A stretch of DNA of 21,090 bases from JANXSF01 sp031394025 (GTDB taxonomy: Bacteria; Acidobacteriota; Terriglobia; Bryobacterales; Bryobacteraceae), in contig JANMWO010000372.1 in NCBI GenBank assembly GCA_031394025.1, positions 1 to 21,090 of the forward strand. The letters run 5' to 3'. The notes under the pieces are model-generated. The model worked only from the letters and a program-made list of their open reading frames with translations, was not told the DNA's origin and made no database searches. Shown here piece after piece: positions 1-7,954 of this stretch. Position numbers and translations under genes: made by a program. How positions within the stretch are numbered: the stretch's first letter is position 1; the number at the start of each line of letters is the position of its first letter.

Positions 1-69
1 GTCTTTGGGGTGCCTTTTTATTGGATTTTTGGTGAGACTAAGTTTCAATTCTACCATTGCGAACAAAAG

Positions 70-123
70 GGGGACGTGATACCCATTCACTAATTTAATT
101 AAGTGAATGGGTGTCACGTCCCC
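70..123. repeat. Long near-perfect inverted repeat (stem-loop)
   Basis: Two 22-bp arms (70-91 and 102-123) are complementary apart from one position, T80 against G112, which would be a G-U pair in RNA. They enclose a 10-nt A/T-only loop (92-101). The arm starts GGGGACGTGA and ends ACCCATTCACT. On the minus strand the stem is followed by CTTTTGTT, so it could end transcription coming from the right. It could equally be a REP-like or miniature mobile element. No coding potential is seen in it. The structure is certain; the role is inferred. Confidence 0.8.
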
Positions 124-171
124 GAATTAAATGACACTTTAAATACCCCTGAGCTTCCCCCCGCGATTCGA

Positions 172-177
172 TAAGAT
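172..177 (+). promoter_or_regulatory. Possible -10 element for the fdn operon
   Basis: TAAGAT matches the sigma-70 -10 consensus at four of six positions and would place the transcript start near 184, leaving a leader of about 8 nt before the fdnG ATG. No convincing -35 box and no Shine-Dalgarno sequence is visible. A short hairpin could form between AAGAT (173-177) and ATCTT just before the ATG. Weak call based only on sequence match. Confidence 0.3.
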
Positions 178-191
178 AAAAGCCTCATCTT

Positions 192-3100
192 ATGGCTTCA
201 GAACTTTCACGGCGCGGATTCCTGGCTGGCAGTGGCACGGCTGCTGCAACCACTTTCGGATTTAATTTGGAAGCGGCCACTGCGGTTGCTAAAGAACTCA
301 AAATTGCTCGTACCACGCAGACCCATAGCATCTGCCCGTATTGCGCTGTGGGTTGCTCCGTTGTTATTCACACCCTTGGCGACAAGGCTCAAAATGTGAA
401 GCCTGCGGTGGTGCACATTGAGGGCGATCCCGAAAGTCCAATTAACCGTGGGACCCTCTGTTCAAAAGGCGCGTCGCTCAAAGAATTCGTCAATAGCGAT
501 ACCAGGCTGACCAGACCTCTCTACCGAGCCCCAGGCGCTTCTGAATGGCAGACCATTTCCTGGGAAGATGCGTTTACGAAGATGGCCCGTCGCATCAAAG
601 ATTCTCGCGATGCCGGGTTCGAAGAAAAAGATGGACAAGGCCGTGTGGTGAATCGCTTAACCAACACTGCAATGATCGGCGGCTGCACTGACACCAACGA
701 AGTAAATTACCTGTTGGGGAAATTTCGTTTCGGCATGGGTATCATCGGCTACGAAAACCAGGCCAGGCTTTGACATGGACCCACGGTGGCCAGTCTGGCT
801 GCCACATTCGGTCGCGGTGCAATGACCAACGGTTGGACCGACGTTGCCAATGCCGATGTTGTTCTTGTCATGGGCGGCAATCCCGCAGAGAATCATCCGG
901 TGGGTTTCCGTTTTGTGATGGAAGCCAAGCGTAAGCGCAAAGCCAAAATTGTCTGTGTTGATCCGCGATTCACTCGCACCGCAGCCGTCTCCGATTGCTA
1001 TGTGCCTATTCGTTCCGGCACGGACATCGCATTCCTTGGCGGCATCATTCACTATTCCCTCAGCAAGGGACTTTACCAGGCCAATTACGTCCGCCAACAC
1101 ACCAACGCCAGCTTCCTGATCAACGAAGGTTTCGGATTCGACAACGGCCATTTCAGTGGTTGGGATGAAGCGAAGAAGTCTTACGATAAATCCACGTGGC
1201 AGTATGAACTGGACGCAAACGGTCATGCCAAAGTGGACCCCACGTTGGAACATCCACGATCTGTGTTTCAGTTGATGAAGAAGCACTATTCCCGTTATAC
1301 GCCTGAAAAAGTGGCTGAAATCTGCGGCTGCACTGCGGAAGAGTTTACGAAAGCTGCGGCCATCATCTGCACCGCTGCCGCCGAAGATAAATCAGGAACG
1401 GTGCTTTATGCTTTGGGCTGGACACAACATAGTTTTGCTGTCCAACTGATCCACACCGCTGCCATGGTGCAATTGCTGATGGGTAACATTGGCATGCCCG
1501 GCGGTGGAGTCAACGCCCAACGCGGCCACGCCAACATTCAAGGCGCAACGGACATGGGTACGTGGAATACTCTTCCCGGATATTTAAAAATTCCCCGGGC
1601 CAACATGGCGTCGCTGGATGACTACCTAAAAGCCAACACGCCGAAAGCGCTGCGCCCGAATTCATTGAACTATTGGGGCAACACTCCCAAGTTCATGACC
1701 AGCTTGTTGAAGGGTTACTATGGCGACAATGCCACCAAGGAAAACGGCTTTGGTTACCAGTGGATACCCAAAGCTGGCGAGACTGAAAATTACGGCTGGG
1801 GCTACATGTTTGAACGAATGTTGGAAGGCAAAATTGATGGCCTGATTTCCTTCGGCATGAATCCTGTGGCCAATGGTCCCAACACTACCAAGATGCTGGC
1901 GGCCCTGTCCAAATTGAAGTGGATGATTGTTGCCGAAAACTTTGAAACGGAAACTTCTGCATTTTGGAACGCTAAAAAGTTGGCTGAAAAATATTATCCC
2001 GCCACGGGTGATCCTTCTACCATTGCCACTGAAGTGTTCCTGTTGCCTGCCTCCTGCTTTGCGGAAAAGGATGGCACGTTCGTCAATTCCTCCCGCTGGT
2101 TGCAGTGGAAAGATGCGGCCCTTGATCCGCCCGGTGATGCCAAGCGCGATCAGGAAATCATCGGCCAGTTGTTCACCCGTGTTCGCAAGCTCTACGAAAA
2201 GGAAGGCGGTAAAGCGGCTGAGCCGTTGATGAACATGCAGTGGAATTACGCCACGCCATTGTCGCCTTCCCTCATTGAAGTGGCCAAAGAAGTGAATGGC
2301 CGCGATCTCACCACAGGCAAGCAGTTGAACGGCTTCGGCGAATTAAAGGACGATGGCACCACGCTGTGTGGCAACTGGATTTATTCCGGATCATGGACTG
2401 AAGCCGGCAACAACATGGCCCGTCGCGGTCAGGATGATCCTACAGGACTGGGGCTTTATCCCAACTATAGTTGGAGCTGGCCCGCCAATCGTCGCATTCT
2501 CTACAACCGAGCTTCGTCCGATGCGGATGGAAAGCCGTGGGATGAAACACGTGCTCCGCTACGTTACCGAAACGGACGCTGGGTGGGTGATACGCCAGAT
2601 TATAAAGCCGATGCCAAGCCCGATACATTCGGTTCGTTCATCATGCTACCTGAAGGCGTCGCCAAATTCTTCGCTGCAGATCTTGTGGAAGGGCCTTTCC
2701 CGGAACACTATGAACCAGTGGAATCTCCCGTAGAAAATGCTTTGCACTCCAGCGTGAACGCCAACCCCATGGCCAAAATCTTTCATGCTCCCATGGATAA
2801 ACTGGGCACGTCGAAAGACTTCCCCTACGTTGGCATCACCTATCGTTTAACTGAGCACTTCCATTACTGGACGAAAAACACCAAGGGCAGTTCCGAACTG
2901 CAATCTAACTTCTTCGTAGAAATTCCCGATGGATTGGCCAAGGAAAAAAGTATCAAAAATGGCGATCCAGTGCGTCTTTCCACCGCCCGCGGCCACGTCG
3001 ATGGACCTGCGCTTGTTACCAAGCGATTCCGTGGTTTGCAAGTTGGCGGCAAGACGGTTTACCAAGTGGGCGTCCCCATTCATTGGGGTTTCGTTGGGCG

Positions 3101-3203
3101 TGTGAAGGGTCCACTGATTAATAATCTGACAGCCTCTGTATACGATCCAAATTCCGACACACCGGAATACAAGGGTTTTCTGGTTAATCTGGAGAAAATC
3201 TAG
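192..3203 (+). CDS. fdnG: Selenocysteine formate dehydrogenase, major (alpha) subunit
   Basis: Catalytic molybdenum/tungsten-bis-MGD subunit of membrane-bound formate dehydrogenase; it oxidises formate to CO2 on the outer face of the membrane. The reading frame runs from 192 to 3203 through one in-frame TGA (771-773), read as selenocysteine 194; total 1003 residues, against about 1015 for E. coli FdnG. The N-terminus has a twin-arginine signal (SRRGFLAG, residues 6-13). Cys48, Cys51, Cys55 and Cys90 bind the 4Fe-4S cluster. The Sec context (NQAR-L-Sec-HGPTVASLA) matches the FdnG/FdoG active site, and the downstream part continues the family (GRGAMTN, MGGNPAENHPVGFR, GMNPVANGPN). It is followed after 1 bp by fdnH, then fdnI and fdhE. 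No Shine-Dalgarno sequence precedes the ATG. An automatic gene caller would probably split it into 192-773 and 786-3203. The family is certain; Sec insertion is a strong inference from frame, position and hairpin. Confidence 0.95.
771..803 (+). promoter_or_regulatory. In-frame UGA(Sec) codon with bacterial SECIS hairpin
   Basis: UGA occupies 771-773. After an 11-nt spacer (774-784) a hairpin forms from arms 785-791 (GGTGGCC) and 797-803 (GGCTGCC), a 7-bp stem with two G-U pairs, around the loop AGTCT (792-796). The spacing and the AGUCU apical loop are the same as in the E. coli fdnG SECIS as I recall it, where SelB binds to deliver Sec-tRNA. The bulged U of the E. coli element is replaced here by G-U pairing. 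Confidence 0.9.
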
Positions 3204-3204
3204 C

Positions 3205-3996
3205 ATGCAGACAGTTGCCAAACTCATCGACACTTCTCTCTGCATCGGTTGCAAGGCGTGCGAAGTGGCTTGCCAGGAATGGAACGATCAGGAATTTACG
3301 CTTGGCACTTTCGGCGGCACTTACCAGACCAAGCCGGAGCTGGAACATAATTTTTGGAACCTCATCAAGTTCAATGAATATGAGACCGATGGTCAACTTT
3401 CCTGGCTAATGATGAAGTATCAGTGCATGCACTGTCAGGACGCTGGATGCATGAAAGCTTGCCCCGCGCCCGGTGCCATTGTGCGTCTGGATAACGGCAC
3501 GGTGGATTTCAATCACGATAATTGCATTGGTTGCGGCTATTGCATTACCGGTTGCCCGTTCGATGTGCCGCGCCTCAGCCCCACCACTAAGAAAGTATAT
3601 AAGTGCACGCTCTGTTCTGACCGAACGGCGGTTGGCCTGGAACCGGCTTGCATCAAAACCTGCCCTACCAACTGCCTTACTTTTGGGACGCGTACTGACC
3701 TGTTACGCAAAGCCGAAGATCGTGCCGTAGAACTGCAAGCAGACGGTTCCACACATGCTGGCGTCTACAATCCGCAAGGCGTGGGCGGCACCAACGTGAT
3801 CTATGTTTTGAAGGATGCCTCCAACCCTGAATCGTATGGACTCCCCAAAGATCCTACAATTCCCTGGGCCGTTTCACTGTGGAAAGGTCCAGTGAAATTG
3901 CTGGGCTCGGTAATTTTCTTAGGCGGCATACTAGGAACATTTTTCCATTACATCCGCTTCGGCCCCAAGCTTGAGGAGGAACATCCCGATGATTGA
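3205..3996 (+). CDS. fdnH: Formate dehydrogenase iron-sulfur (beta) subunit
   Basis: Electron-transfer subunit carrying electrons from the catalytic subunit to the membrane cytochrome. Sixteen cysteines fall into four 4Fe-4S groups: Cys13/16/19/23, Cys74/77/82/86, Cys107/110/113/117 and Cys134/137/149/153. A single C-terminal transmembrane helix lies at about residues 231-250 (KLLGSVIFLGGILGTFFHYI), the anchor typical of FdnH. Its 263 residues are somewhat shorter than E. coli FdnH (294). The ATG lies 1 bp after the fdnG stop, with GGAG at 3191-3194 as ribosome site. Its end overlaps fdnI by 8 bp, so the three subunits are probably translated together. Confidence 0.95.
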   Translation: MQTVAKLIDTSLCIGCKACEVACQEWNDQEFTLGTFGGTYQTKPELEHNFWNLIKFNEYETDGQLSWLMMKYQCMHCQDAGCMKACPAPGAIVRLDNGTVDFNHDNCIGCGYCITGCPFDVPRLSPTTKKVYKCTLCSDRTAVGLEPACIKTCPTNCLTFGTRTDLLRKAEDRAVELQADGSTHAGVYNPQGVGGTNVIYVLKDASNPESYGLPKDPTIPWAVSLWKGPVKLLGSVIFLGGILGTFFHYIRFGPKLEEEHPDD

Positions 3997-4609
3997 CCGT
4001 TTCAATATCAAAGAACGTTTCATCCATTGGATGGTAGCGATTTGCTTCATTTATGCAGCATTATCGGGCTTGGCCATGTGGTCGCGACATTTGTTCTGGA
4101 TCGCAACCGTGTTGGGTGGCGGGGAAACCGTGCGCGCACTTCATCCCTGGGGCGGAACTGTTTTTGCCTTGGCCCTTGGCTTTATGTTCCGCAACTGGGC
4201 GTCGCAAATGAAGTTGGATTCTGACGACAAAGTGTGGCTCAAAATGTCCCACCGTTATGCGATGAACGATGAGGCTGGGGTGCCGCCATCAGGCAAATAT
4301 AATGCCGGTCAGAAAATGTTGTTCTGGATGCAGTCCGCATTCACACTGCTGTTATTTCTAAGCGGAATGATTTTATGGTTCCCGGAAATTATGCCACGCG
4401 CGTTGCGTTTAGGAGCTGTGCTACTGCATCCTTTGGCAGCCATTGGCTCCATTGGCGGTATCATTCTACATATCTATATGAGCGCCTTCGCCGTGCCCGG
4501 ATCCTTGCGGGCCATGACCCGTGGATTCGTCACACCAGGCTGGGCCAAAGCTCACCATCGAAAATGGTTTCAACAGACAACGAAAATAGAAGACGAACGC
4601 GCGCGATAG
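3989..4609 (+). CDS. fdnI: Formate dehydrogenase cytochrome b556 (gamma) subunit
   Basis: Integral membrane di-heme cytochrome b passing electrons to menaquinone. It is 206 residues with four hydrophobic segments. His13, His52, His147 and His161 line up with the E. coli FdnI heme ligands His18, His57, His155 and His169 at constant offsets of 5 and 8. The quinone-site sequence KYNAGQK is present, with Asn105 and Gly107. The start is the ATG at 3989, preceded by a strong GAGGAGGA (3973-3980) with an 8-nt gap; an upstream in-frame TTG at 3971 overlaps that site and is rejected. It overlaps fdnH by 8 bp and fdhE by about 46 bp. Confidence 0.93.
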   Translation: MIDRFNIKERFIHWMVAICFIYAALSGLAMWSRHLFWIATVLGGGETVRALHPWGGTVFALALGFMFRNWASQMKLDSDDKVWLKMSHRYAMNDEAGVPPSGKYNAGQKMLFWMQSAFTLLLFLSGMILWFPEIMPRALRLGAVLLHPLAAIGSIGGIILHIYMSAFAVPGSLRAMTRGFVTPGWAKAHHRKWFQQTTKIEDERAR

Positions 4610-5181
4610 CTTTGGCCGACCGCTACCCGGCATCGCGGCAAATTCTGGAATTCTATGCTGCGCTTATCGGGTTCGATTCCGATTGGCCAACGCTACGCGC
4701 CCGCTTACTTGAAATTGCGCCAGAACCAATGCAGCGTGCGGCTGCACTTCAACAGCAGCCTGAAGGTATTTTTCTTCGAATCCTTTCCCGCCACAATCCC
4801 ACAAAAAGTCCAGCTCAGCAGAACAATGAATGCCCCAACTGCAGTAACCTTCCGCAATGTGCAGTGCTGCGCGAGGAAGGGCAAGGGCATTCGCTATTTC
4901 TGGTTTGCTCTGTATGCACCCACGAATGGAATTTCCCTCGCAGCGAGTGTCCTGCTTGTCTTATGACCGATGAAAAACGACTTGGATTTTACACTGCCGA
5001 ACAGTTCCCCCACGTGCAAACGTTGCTTTGCGAAACTTGTCGTTCCTACTTGCACATCATCCATTGCGGCTTAGATCCGCAGGCTATTCCCGATGTAGAT
5101 GAACTGGCTTGCACTCCTTTAGATATTTGGGCCTTGGAGCAGGGTTATACAAAGCTGGTTCCCAATTTGGCCGGTTTATAG
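4564..5181 (+). CDS. fdhE: FdhE-family formate dehydrogenase maturation protein
   Basis: FdhE is a cytoplasmic rubredoxin-like factor needed to make active membrane formate dehydrogenase. Four CxxC pairs are visible: ECPNC, CSVC (followed by HEWNFPRSE), CPAC and CETC (followed by RSYLHII), as in the family. The product is 205 residues, shorter than E. coli FdhE (about 309), with a reduced N-terminal region. The start is uncertain: ATG 4564 lies inside the end of fdnI, and TTG 4612 just after the fdnI stop is an alternative; neither has a clear Shine-Dalgarno sequence. Its position directly after fdnI supports the assignment. Confidence 0.85.
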   Translation: MVSTDNENRRRTRAIALADRYPASRQILEFYAALIGFDSDWPTLRARLLEIAPEPMQRAAALQQQPEGIFLRILSRHNPTKSPAQQNNECPNCSNLPQCAVLREEGQGHSLFLVCSVCTHEWNFPRSECPACLMTDEKRLGFYTAEQFPHVQTLLCETCRSYLHIIHCGLDPQAIPDVDELACTPLDIWALEQGYTKLVPNLAGL

Positions 5182-5194
5182 AAAATCATATTAG

Positions 5195-5232
5195 GTGACC
5201 ATATGCGGTCAAGTGGCCATATATGGCCACTT
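5195..5232. promoter_or_regulatory. Perfect 22-bp palindrome plus adjacent related inverted repeat
   Basis: AAGTGGCCATA (5211-5221) is followed without spacer by its exact reverse complement TATGGCCACTT (5222-5232). Directly upstream lies TGACC-N6-GGTCA (5196-5211). GTGACCATAT (5195) and GTGGCCATAT (5213) form an 18-bp direct repeat, so two similar sites sit side by side. They start 14 bp after the fdhE stop. The larger palindrome followed by TTTCCC could act as a weak terminator for the fdn operon; the paired sites also look like a dimeric regulator's operator for the kinase downstream. The rest of 5182-5455 shows no gene or RNA that I recognise. Confidence 0.6.
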
Positions 5233-5455
5233 TCCCACCTGCCAACCCTCGCTTCCAATGCCCTAGCGCCACCCAGAGATTGCGTCATTTGTTCGCTTGA
5301 TTCGCATCGAAATGATACAGAGAGAATTGGTCGGTCCCGTGCTCTTAACTGTGGAATGCTTTGTTGATGGAGACTGAGAAATACCAACAAAAACTATTCC
5401 CGATAGTGGCATTAGCACCGCAGATCCTGTTACAGAAGTCTTAAGCGAAGCAGCA

Positions 5456-6301
5456 CTCCTTAAGACCGGAGCGTTGCAAAACGCCATCTTCAACAGCGCT
5501 AATTTTTCCTGCATTGCCACAGACGAAAAGGGCGTCATTCAATTATTTAACGTCGGTGCTGAACGCATGCTGGGCTACACTGTGGTCGAAGTGGTGGATA
5601 AAATCACCCCCGCCGACATTTCTGATCCACAGGAAGTAATCGCCCGAGCCAAGGCGTTAAGTATTGAACTGGCAACCCCCATTACGCCAGGTTTTGAGGC
5701 GCTGGTTTTCAAGGCGTCGCGTGGCATTGAAGATATTTACGAGCTAACCTACATTCGTAAAGATGGCAGCCGCTTTCCAGCGTTTGTGTCGGTCACCGCC
5801 TTGCGCGATTCCTTTGACGGTATCATCGGCTACCTGCTTATCGGCACTGATAATACTGCGCGTAAAGAGGCGGAAGAAGCGCTTCTGAAAGCAGGTGCGC
5901 TGCAGAAAGCGATTTTCAACAGTGCCAATTTTTCAAGTATCGCGACCGACGCAAAGGGTGTTATTCAGATTTTTAACGTCGGTGCCGAACGCATGTTGGG
6001 CTACACCGCCCTTGAGGTTGTGGATAAAATCACCCCTGCCGATATTTCCGATCCGCAGGAAGTCATCGCCCGGGCCAAAGCATTAAGTTTGGAACTGGCC
6101 ACAGCCATCACCCCTGGTTTCGAAGCGCTGGTTTTCAAAGCGTCCCGTGGCATTGAAGATATTTACGAGCTGACTTATATCCGCAAAGATGGCAGCCGAT
6201 TTCCGGCAGTTGTTTCAGTGACTGCGTTGCGGGACGATCTTGACGGAATCATCGGCTACCTGCTTATCGGCACCGATAATACTGCGCGCAAGCAGGTGGA
6301 A
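5456..6301 (+). repeat. Tandem in-gene duplication of a PAS module (426-bp period)
   Basis: Unit 1 (5456-5881) and unit 2 (5882 to about 6301) encode the same 142-residue PAS module, beginning LLKxGALQxAIFNSANFS and ending TDNTARK. I count roughly a dozen amino-acid differences across about 139 residues. Many synonymous sites differ, so the copies are not a very recent duplication or an assembly echo. Confidence 0.9.
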
Positions 6302-7954
6302 GCGGAGCAGCAACAACTGGATCAGCGCCTTCGCGATCAGCAGTTCTACACTCGCTCCCTCATTGAATCCAATATTGACGCGCTGATGACCACTGATCCG
6401 CGTGGCATCATCACCGACGTAAACAAGCAGATGGAATCGCTCACCGGTTGCACGCGCGATGAACTCATTGGCGCACCCATCAAGAATTACTTCACCAATC
6501 CTGAACGGGCTGAAGCGGGCATCAAGCGGGTGTTGGGTGAAGGAAAGGTGACTGACTATGAGCTAACGGCTCGTGCCAGAGATGGCAAGGAAACGGTAGT
6601 CTCCTGGAACGCCACTACCTTTCACGACCGGGATCGGAAGCTGCAAGGCGTGCTTGCCGTCGCTCGAGACGTTACTGACCGCAAGCGATTTGAATATACG
6701 CTGCAGGAAAATAATGTCGAATTGGAAAGAGCCAGTGCCGCAGCGGGCAAGGCGAACCTGGCCAAATCCGATTTCCTTTCCAGCATGAGCCATGAGTTGC
6801 GTTCACCGCTGAATGCCATTCTTGGATTCGCCCAGCTCATCAATTCCGATACTCCATCACCAACTCCTTCTCAAGCTGCCAGCATTGAACAGATTCTGAA
6901 AGCGGGTTGGTATCTACTGGCATTGATCAATGAGATTTTGGATTTGGCGCAGATCGAATCAGGCAGGTTGGCGCTGTCATTAGAGCCCACGGCGCTTTCC
7001 GAAGTCATGCTGGAATGCCAGGCTATGATTGAGCCGCAGGCCCAGAAACGTGGCATCCGAATGACTTTTCCAAAGTCTAACAATCCCTTCTATGTGCATG
7101 CGGATCGGACTCGGCTGAAACAGATTCTTATCAATTTGCTTTCCAACGCCATCAAGTACAACCAATCGAATGGAACCGTGATCGTCGATTGTTCCTTGCT
7201 AGCAGCGCATGATGACATACCGGAACGCGTCCACATCAGCGTCCGGGATATTGGGGAAGGTTTGCTTCCAGATAAACTACTTCAACTATTTCAGCCTTTC
7301 AACCGGCTGGGTCAACAGCGCAGTATGGAGGAAGGCACTGGCATAGGCCTGGTGATGAGCAAGCGCCTGGTGGAACTGATGGGCGGTGTCATTGGCGTGG
7401 ACAGTAAGGTTGGTTTTGGAAGCGTGTTCTGGTTCGACCTCAACTCAACAGCAGCTCCCGTACGCGCAGTAACCCTGGCTCAGCCTACGATAATTGCACA
7501 TACTCAAATTCATCACATTGCACCTTTGAGCACGCTTCTTTATGTTGAGGATAATCCGGCCAATCTGAAGCTGGTGGAACAGCTCATTGCGCGCCGTACC
7601 GACATTCGCCTGATAACAGCCATTGATGGAAATCTGGGGATTCAACTGGCCCGCTCTGAGCATCCAGACGTAATTCTAATGGACATCAATCTACCCGGCA
7701 TCAGCGGCATTGAGGCCCTACAAATCCTTCGCGATGACCCGGCAACCGCGCAAATTCCCGTGGTTGCGCTCAGTGCAAATGCCATGCCTCGCGACATTGA
7801 AAGGGGTCTGGAAGCGGGATTTTTCCGCTATCTGACAAAACCGATTAAGCTGAATAAGCTGATGGACACGCTGGAATTGGCAATGGCCTCTGCTAGTGTT
7901 GAGGTTCTTGCAAAAGAAGAGTTGTCGCAAGCAAGTCCGGATGAACTATCTTGA
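5474..7954 (+). CDS. Hybrid sensor histidine kinase with three PAS domains and a receiver
   Basis: Probably a cytoplasmic sensor: no transmembrane segment or signal peptide is seen. Order, counted from TTG 5474: PAS1 (1-136), near-identical PAS2 (137-278), a third unlike PAS (about 290-400), HisKA with the phospho-accepting His440 in SHELRSP, HATPase with the N box NLLSNAIKYN, a G1 box DIGEGL (usually DTGxGI) and the G2 box GTGIGL, then a receiver (about 688-810) with Asp737 in LMDINLPG and Lys789. The start is doubtful: the PAS repeat extends upstream of TTG 5474 in the same frame to about 5447, but no ATG, GTG or TTG occurs there before the TGA at 5375. It overlaps the next gene by 4 bp, so that receiver-phosphatase is the likely partner. 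The signal sensed is unknown. Confidence 0.9.
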   Translation: MQNAIFNSANFSCIATDEKGVIQLFNVGAERMLGYTVVEVVDKITPADISDPQEVIARAKALSIELATPITPGFEALVFKASRGIEDIYELTYIRKDGSRFPAFVSVTALRDSFDGIIGYLLIGTDNTARKEAEEALLKAGALQKAIFNSANFSSIATDAKGVIQIFNVGAERMLGYTALEVVDKITPADISDPQEVIARAKALSLELATAITPGFEALVFKASRGIEDIYELTYIRKDGSRFPAVVSVTALRDDLDGIIGYLLIGTDNTARKQVEAEQQQLDQRLRDQQFYTRSLIESNIDALMTTDPRGIITDVNKQMESLTGCTRDELIGAPIKNYFTNPERAEAGIKRVLGEGKVTDYELTARARDGKETVVSWNATTFHDRDRKLQGVLAVARDVTDRKRFEYTLQENNVELERASAAAGKANLAKSDFLSSMSHELRSPLNAILGFAQLINSDTPSPTPSQAASIEQILKAGWYLLALINEILDLAQIESGRLALSLEPTALSEVMLECQAMIEPQAQKRGIRMTFPKSNNPFYVHADRTRLKQILINLLSNAIKYNQSNGTVIVDCSLLAAHDDIPERVHISVRDIGEGLLPDKLLQLFQPFNRLGQQRSMEEGTGIGLVMSKRLVELMGGVIGVDSKVGFGSVFWFDLNSTAAPVRAVTLAQPTIIAHTQIHHIAPLSTLLYVEDNPANLKLVEQLIARRTDIRLITAIDGNLGIQLARSEHPDVILMDINLPGISGIEALQILRDDPATAQIPVVALSANAMPRDIERGLEAGFFRYLTKPIKLNKLMDTLELAMASASVEVLAKEELSQASPDELS

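Noticed and set aside
657..1286. Open frame of 209 codons on the minus strand
   Set aside because: It is antisense to the conserved catalytic region of fdnG and spans the Sec codon; no independent support.
192..3203. fdnG as a pseudogene or as two separate genes
   Set aside because: The only interruption is a TGA at the known selenocysteine site, followed by a SECIS-like hairpin at the correct distance, and the frame is otherwise intact over 1003 residues.
4375..4563. Upstream extension of the fdhE frame
   Set aside because: The extra residues are out-of-frame translation of the conserved heme region of fdnI and do not resemble FdhE.
5388..5394. Programmed -1 frameshift site at the start of the kinase gene
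   Set aside because: The A5 run followed by C does not form a complete X-XXY-YYZ slippery heptamer and no stimulatory hairpin is evident; a sequencing indel or non-AUG start is simpler.
5407..5422. GG-N10-GC pattern resembling a sigma-54 promoter before the kinase
   Set aside because: Only the GG and GC dinucleotides and a few flanking bases match, it falls inside the probable coding extension, and no activator gene is nearby; likely chance.
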